Positions 61,804-64,000 of a DNA stretch of 64,000 nt are shown piece by piece. Position numbers and translations under genes: made by a program. The notes under the pieces are model-generated. The model was not told the origin of the DNA, did not search any database, and was given only the letters and a program-made list of their open reading frames with translations. The DNA comes from Methylotetracoccus oryzae (GTDB taxonomy: Bacteria; Pseudomonadota; Gammaproteobacteria; Methylococcales; Methylococcaceae). The stretch is from the NCBI RefSeq assembly GCF_006175985.1, contig NZ_SRSH01000004.1, forward strand, positions 124,001 through 188,000, read 5' to 3'. Positions within the stretch are counted from its first letter, which is position 1; each line of letters opens with the position of its first letter.

Positions 61804-63498
61804 TCAGCAGAACCCGGTGAGGTGTTTCAGATCGACGTGACGGGCCGCGAAGGCTGCTCCGACCCTCTGAATGTCGTCTACATGTTTCACCGAATCCATC
61901 ACTTGCACCGTGGCCGGGTCGATGTCGGCCAGTCCCAGCCCCGCGAGGCCGGTCGATGTCACGTCCGGCGCGTAGCGCACATAGGCAAACTGCTTGGCCC
62001 CGGTCCAGTTCGACGCGCCGGCCGAGGCGCCAGGCGCCAGCACCATGTCGCCGATCTCCCGGTCGATGGGCAGCCCGAAACGGCATTCGCGGAGCATGCG
62101 GCAGGCCATGTCCCAGCCGGCCGAGGCCGCGTTCATCAGCGCGCCCGGAATGTTCTTGGCATGATCGATCAACCACAAGTCGTCTTCGTCCAGCTTCGGC
62201 CGCGCCTTGGCCGCGCTGCCGGTCCCCACCGAGACGACCAGCAGCTCGTCGACACCGCTTTTCCAGCCTAGGTTGTACGGTGCCGCGGTGGCCATCTGGA
62301 AGGCCAGGAATGCCGGGTTGTTGAAGGTCGTCACGCCACCGTCGACGAAGACGAAGCTGTACTCTTCGGGCGTGTCCGGCGCGAAGGTCACGACCTCGGG
62401 CGGGAAGAAGGTCGGCGCCGCAGTGCTCGCGCGCACGACTTGCCACAGCGGCAGATGGAGGTTGCAGTCCTTGCGGTCGAGCTGGTTGTACTTCGCCAGC
62501 GGGTTGTTGCTGACCGGCCAGGGCGAGTCGGTGGTGTGGTTCCGCAGCACCACCATCAACAGTGCGCGCAGCTTCGCATCGCCCAGGGTCGCCGTGTCCA
62601 TGCCGGCGGCCAGGCAGGCGGCGATCGGTTCTTTGTCGGCCGGGAAGCGCGGTTCCTTGCGAGCCGGCGCATCGAGCATATGCCCGCTGAATAGCAGCAC
62701 CTGACGCGGCTGCCATTGTTCGTCGGGGCGTTTCAACTGCTTGAGCGCGCGATCGAACACCGCAACGCCGGCCGCGACGGTCTCCGGGCGAAAGCCAGGA
62801 TCCTGTAGCAGCAGCAACTGCGCCCGGCAGGAGTTCAGCGCGAACCAGTCCTTGTCGCTCCGCGCAATCGCTTCCTTGTACGCCGCCTTGACGCTGGCCG
62901 GGGTACCGGCCAGCACCTCCAGGTCGCCCAGCGTCGCCTTGGCCCAGAATAGTTCGCCCGGATCTGTCTCGCATTCGGTGGCGAATTGCACCGCGCCGGG
63001 CATGATCGCCATGTCGCGGTCGTACCGCGTGTCGCCGGTCAGATGCTGGTGCAGATGCATCAGGCTCAGCGCATTGGTACCCGAGTAGTAATGGCTGGGG
63101 CTGACGCGGTAAGCCTTGGCGTAGCTGTCGATTGCCGCGCGCAGCAGCGCATCTTCGTACGCCGCGTCCTCCCGCATTTGCTCAGCCGTCGAGCCGGTCC
63201 TATGCCACGCAACCGTCCAGGCATCCTTGTCAACCCGCGCCAGCAGCGCCCCCGTCTCGGCGTCCTGCGGATGCTTCTCCAGCACCGCTCCGTAGTGTTC
63301 GCGGGCCCGCTCCAGCGAATGCCCGGGTTCCCCGGCCATTGCCAACCGTTGCAGGCACATCCCCATCTCCCGAAGCGCCGCCAGATTCTCCGGGTCGATC
63401 GCCAGTCCCCGTTCCAGATGCTCCAGCGCAAACCGGAACCGCTCGTCCGGCACATCGCCAGGCGATGACAGGAAGATCTTCAGCTCGAGTTCAATCAT
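61804..63498 (-). CDS. Chimeric SSPGDV / TRAFs-binding TPR / patatin C-terminal protein
   Basis: A 564-residue single frame made of pieces of three protein types. Residues 1-20 (KIFLSSPGDVPDER) are the typical opening of an SSPGDV (DUF4062/TIR-like) effector domain. Residues 21-295 match TRAFs-binding-domain TPR proteins (LEHLERGLAIDPENLAALRE, TNALSLMHLHQHLTGDTRYD, VLLFSGHMLDAPARKEPRFP). Residues from about 300 to 564 match only the C-terminal half of a patatin phospholipase (NHTTDSPWPVSNNP, VVRASTAAPTFFPPE, catalytic Asp region VFVDGGVTTFNNP). The patatin GGGIRG and GxSxG nucleophile are absent, so lipase activity is unlikely. The protein looks like the fusion scar of a conflict-type gene cluster. 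It neighbours an MNT/HEPN pair. Confidence 0.88.
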   Translation of the reverse strand: MIELELKIFLSSPGDVPDERFRFALEHLERGLAIDPENLAALREMGMCLQRLAMAGEPGHSLERAREHYGAVLEKHPQDAETGALLARVDKDAWTVAWHRTGSTAEQMREDAAYEDALLRAAIDSYAKAYRVSPSHYYSGTNALSLMHLHQHLTGDTRYDRDMAIMPGAVQFATECETDPGELFWAKATLGDLEVLAGTPASVKAAYKEAIARSDKDWFALNSCRAQLLLLQDPGFRPETVAAGVAVFDRALKQLKRPDEQWQPRQVLLFSGHMLDAPARKEPRFPADKEPIAACLAAGMDTATLGDAKLRALLMVVLRNHTTDSPWPVSNNPLAKYNQLDRKDCNLHLPLWQVVRASTAAPTFFPPEVVTFAPDTPEEYSFVFVDGGVTTFNNPAFLAFQMATAAPYNLGWKSGVDELLVVSVGTGSAAKARPKLDEDDLWLIDHAKNIPGALMNAASAGWDMACRMLRECRFGLPIDREIGDMVLAPGASAGASNWTGAKQFAYVRYAPDVTSTGLAGLGLADIDPATVQVMDSVKHVDDIQRVGAAFAARHVDLKHLTGFC

Positions 63499-63546
63499 CC
63501 CTACGGGCTATCCTTGCCCCGCTTTGCGAGTTGGTAAGCCCGTGAA

Positions 63547-63915
63547 CTAAAGCAAGCGATCGAAAATCCACAGCGCCTCCCCCTGCACTGTTACGGCAAA
63601 ATGAGTTCCTTCGGCCAGCAGCCTTTCCCATTCCTCCCGCGTATAGACCAGGAGATCGACCGGGACCGGCAGCTCCAGCGTATCCCAATCCAGCGGCCGT
63701 TCGGCGAAAATACGCGGGGTTTGCTCGACGATGACGATCAGGTCCAGATCGCTGCCGACGCCCCAGTCGCCGCGCGCATACGACCCGAAATAGCCGGCGC
63801 GCAGCAGTTCCGGATGGCGCTCGCGCTGAGCCGCGACCCAGCGACGCGCGGCGGCGTCGACCGCGGCCCGGTCAGGCCATTTGATGACGGACGAAGTCGA
63901 GGATCTCACCGGCAT
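63547..63915 (-). CDS. MNT-type nucleotidyltransferase (antitoxin of MNT/HEPN pair)
   Basis: Encodes about 122 residues with the minimal nucleotidyltransferase motif GSYARGDWGVGSDLDLIVIVE (GSxARGxxxxxSDxDL). The third acidic residue is probably in VPVDLLVYTREEW. The start is uncertain: ATG 63915, GTG 63909 or ATG 63927 all lie within the end of the HEPN gene, and the frame is open to 63975. It overlaps the HEPN partner by about 40 bp. MNT antitoxins neutralise HEPN RNases by adenylylation in characterised pairs. Confidence 0.88.
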   Translation of the reverse strand: MPVRSSTSSVIKWPDRAAVDAAARRWVAAQRERHPELLRAGYFGSYARGDWGVGSDLDLIVIVEQTPRIFAERPLDWDTLELPVPVDLLVYTREEWERLLAEGTHFAVTVQGEALWIFDRLL

Positions 63916-64000
63916 GGCGCAGCGCATCTCCGCTTTGCAAAGGGCCGTAGTGTTCGAATGGAGGCCCCTCGGCATGGCCGTTCGCGTAACGGGTCGCGAC
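63872..64000 (-). CDS. HEPN-domain protein (toxin of MNT/HEPN pair), 5' part outside window
   Basis: A 42-residue C-terminal end ending at TGA 63874-63872, in a frame open to the right edge. It reads ATRYANGHAEGPPFEHYGPL and then SGDALRHAGEILDFVRHQMA, the end typical of HEPN proteins paired with MNT nucleotidyltransferases. The catalytic Rx4-6H motif lies mostly or wholly outside the window. The order HEPN then MNT with overlapping ends supports a toxin-antitoxin operon. Confidence 0.8.
   Translation of the reverse strand, partial: VATRYANGHAEGPPFEHYGPLQSGDALRHAGEILDFVRHQMA

Overview
The window comes from a GC-rich gammaproteobacterial aerobic methanotroph, most likely family Methylococcaceae close to Methylococcus/Methylocaldum. 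The main evidence is a complete particulate methane monooxygenase operon (pmoCAB, minus strand, 37566-40579) whose proteins match my memory of Methylococcus capsulatus PmoCAB almost residue for residue. A pyrophosphate-dependent phosphofructokinase (17305-18534), a typical methanotroph glycolytic enzyme, agrees. Gene order elsewhere (topA-smg-dprA-LysM facing def-fmt-rsmB-DUF4390-ntrYX-trkA; accA-tilS-pyrG-kdsA-eno-ftsB-ispD-ispF-truD) is classic gammaproteobacterial core order. I saw no tRNA, rRNA or CRISPR array.

Left region (1-17.2 kb), accessory and cell-envelope centred. A minus-strand cassette reads ECF sigma factor, zinc-binding membrane anti-sigma factor, then a secreted subtilase that runs off the left edge. 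Divergent from it is a large multicopper oxidase followed by an SCO1-cytochrome c fusion. A REP-associated transposase (RAYT) in a nest of REP palindromes follows; the repeats have duplicated the 3' end of the SCO gene. Three secreted proteins come next (801, 248 and 1005 aa, the last with HAF, HYR and Ig-like repeats), ending at a strong terminator. About 1.1 kb without a supportable gene follows, then a second anti-sigma gene split by one in-frame stop codon and a TorF-type outer-membrane protein. The set looks like a regulated extracytoplasmic copper/redox system, but its substrate cannot be read from sequence.

Middle region (17.3-36.2 kb), housekeeping: pfp, DNA topoisomerase I, Smg, DprA, a LysM protein, peptide deformylase, Met-tRNA formyltransferase, RsmB, the NtrY/NtrX two-component system, TrkA, small enzymes, and TypA/BipA.

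Methane and sulfur region (36.3-44.6 kb): a secreted Calx-beta protein, pmoCAB with a near-consensus sigma-70 promoter, an inverted repeat and a terminator, and a divergent flavocytochrome c sulfide dehydrogenase pair (cytochrome plus FAD subunit). A DUF4202 protein and a dienelactone hydrolase follow.

Right region (44.6-61.7 kb), core metabolism: fatty acid (accA), tRNA (tilS, truD), CTP, KDO, glycolysis (eno), division (ftsB), isoprenoid (ispDF), CBS, ArsC, WrbA, Hda and PanE genes, then hemerythrin, DUF2126 and isocitrate dehydrogenase.

Right edge (61.8-64 kb), conflict-type genes: a chimeric ORF that joins an SSPGDV effector-type N-terminus, a TRAFs-binding TPR domain and only the second half of a patatin phospholipase, next to an MNT nucleotidyltransferase/HEPN toxin-antitoxin pair. 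This chimera, the stop-split anti-sigma gene and the RAYT-flanking duplication are the most unusual features.
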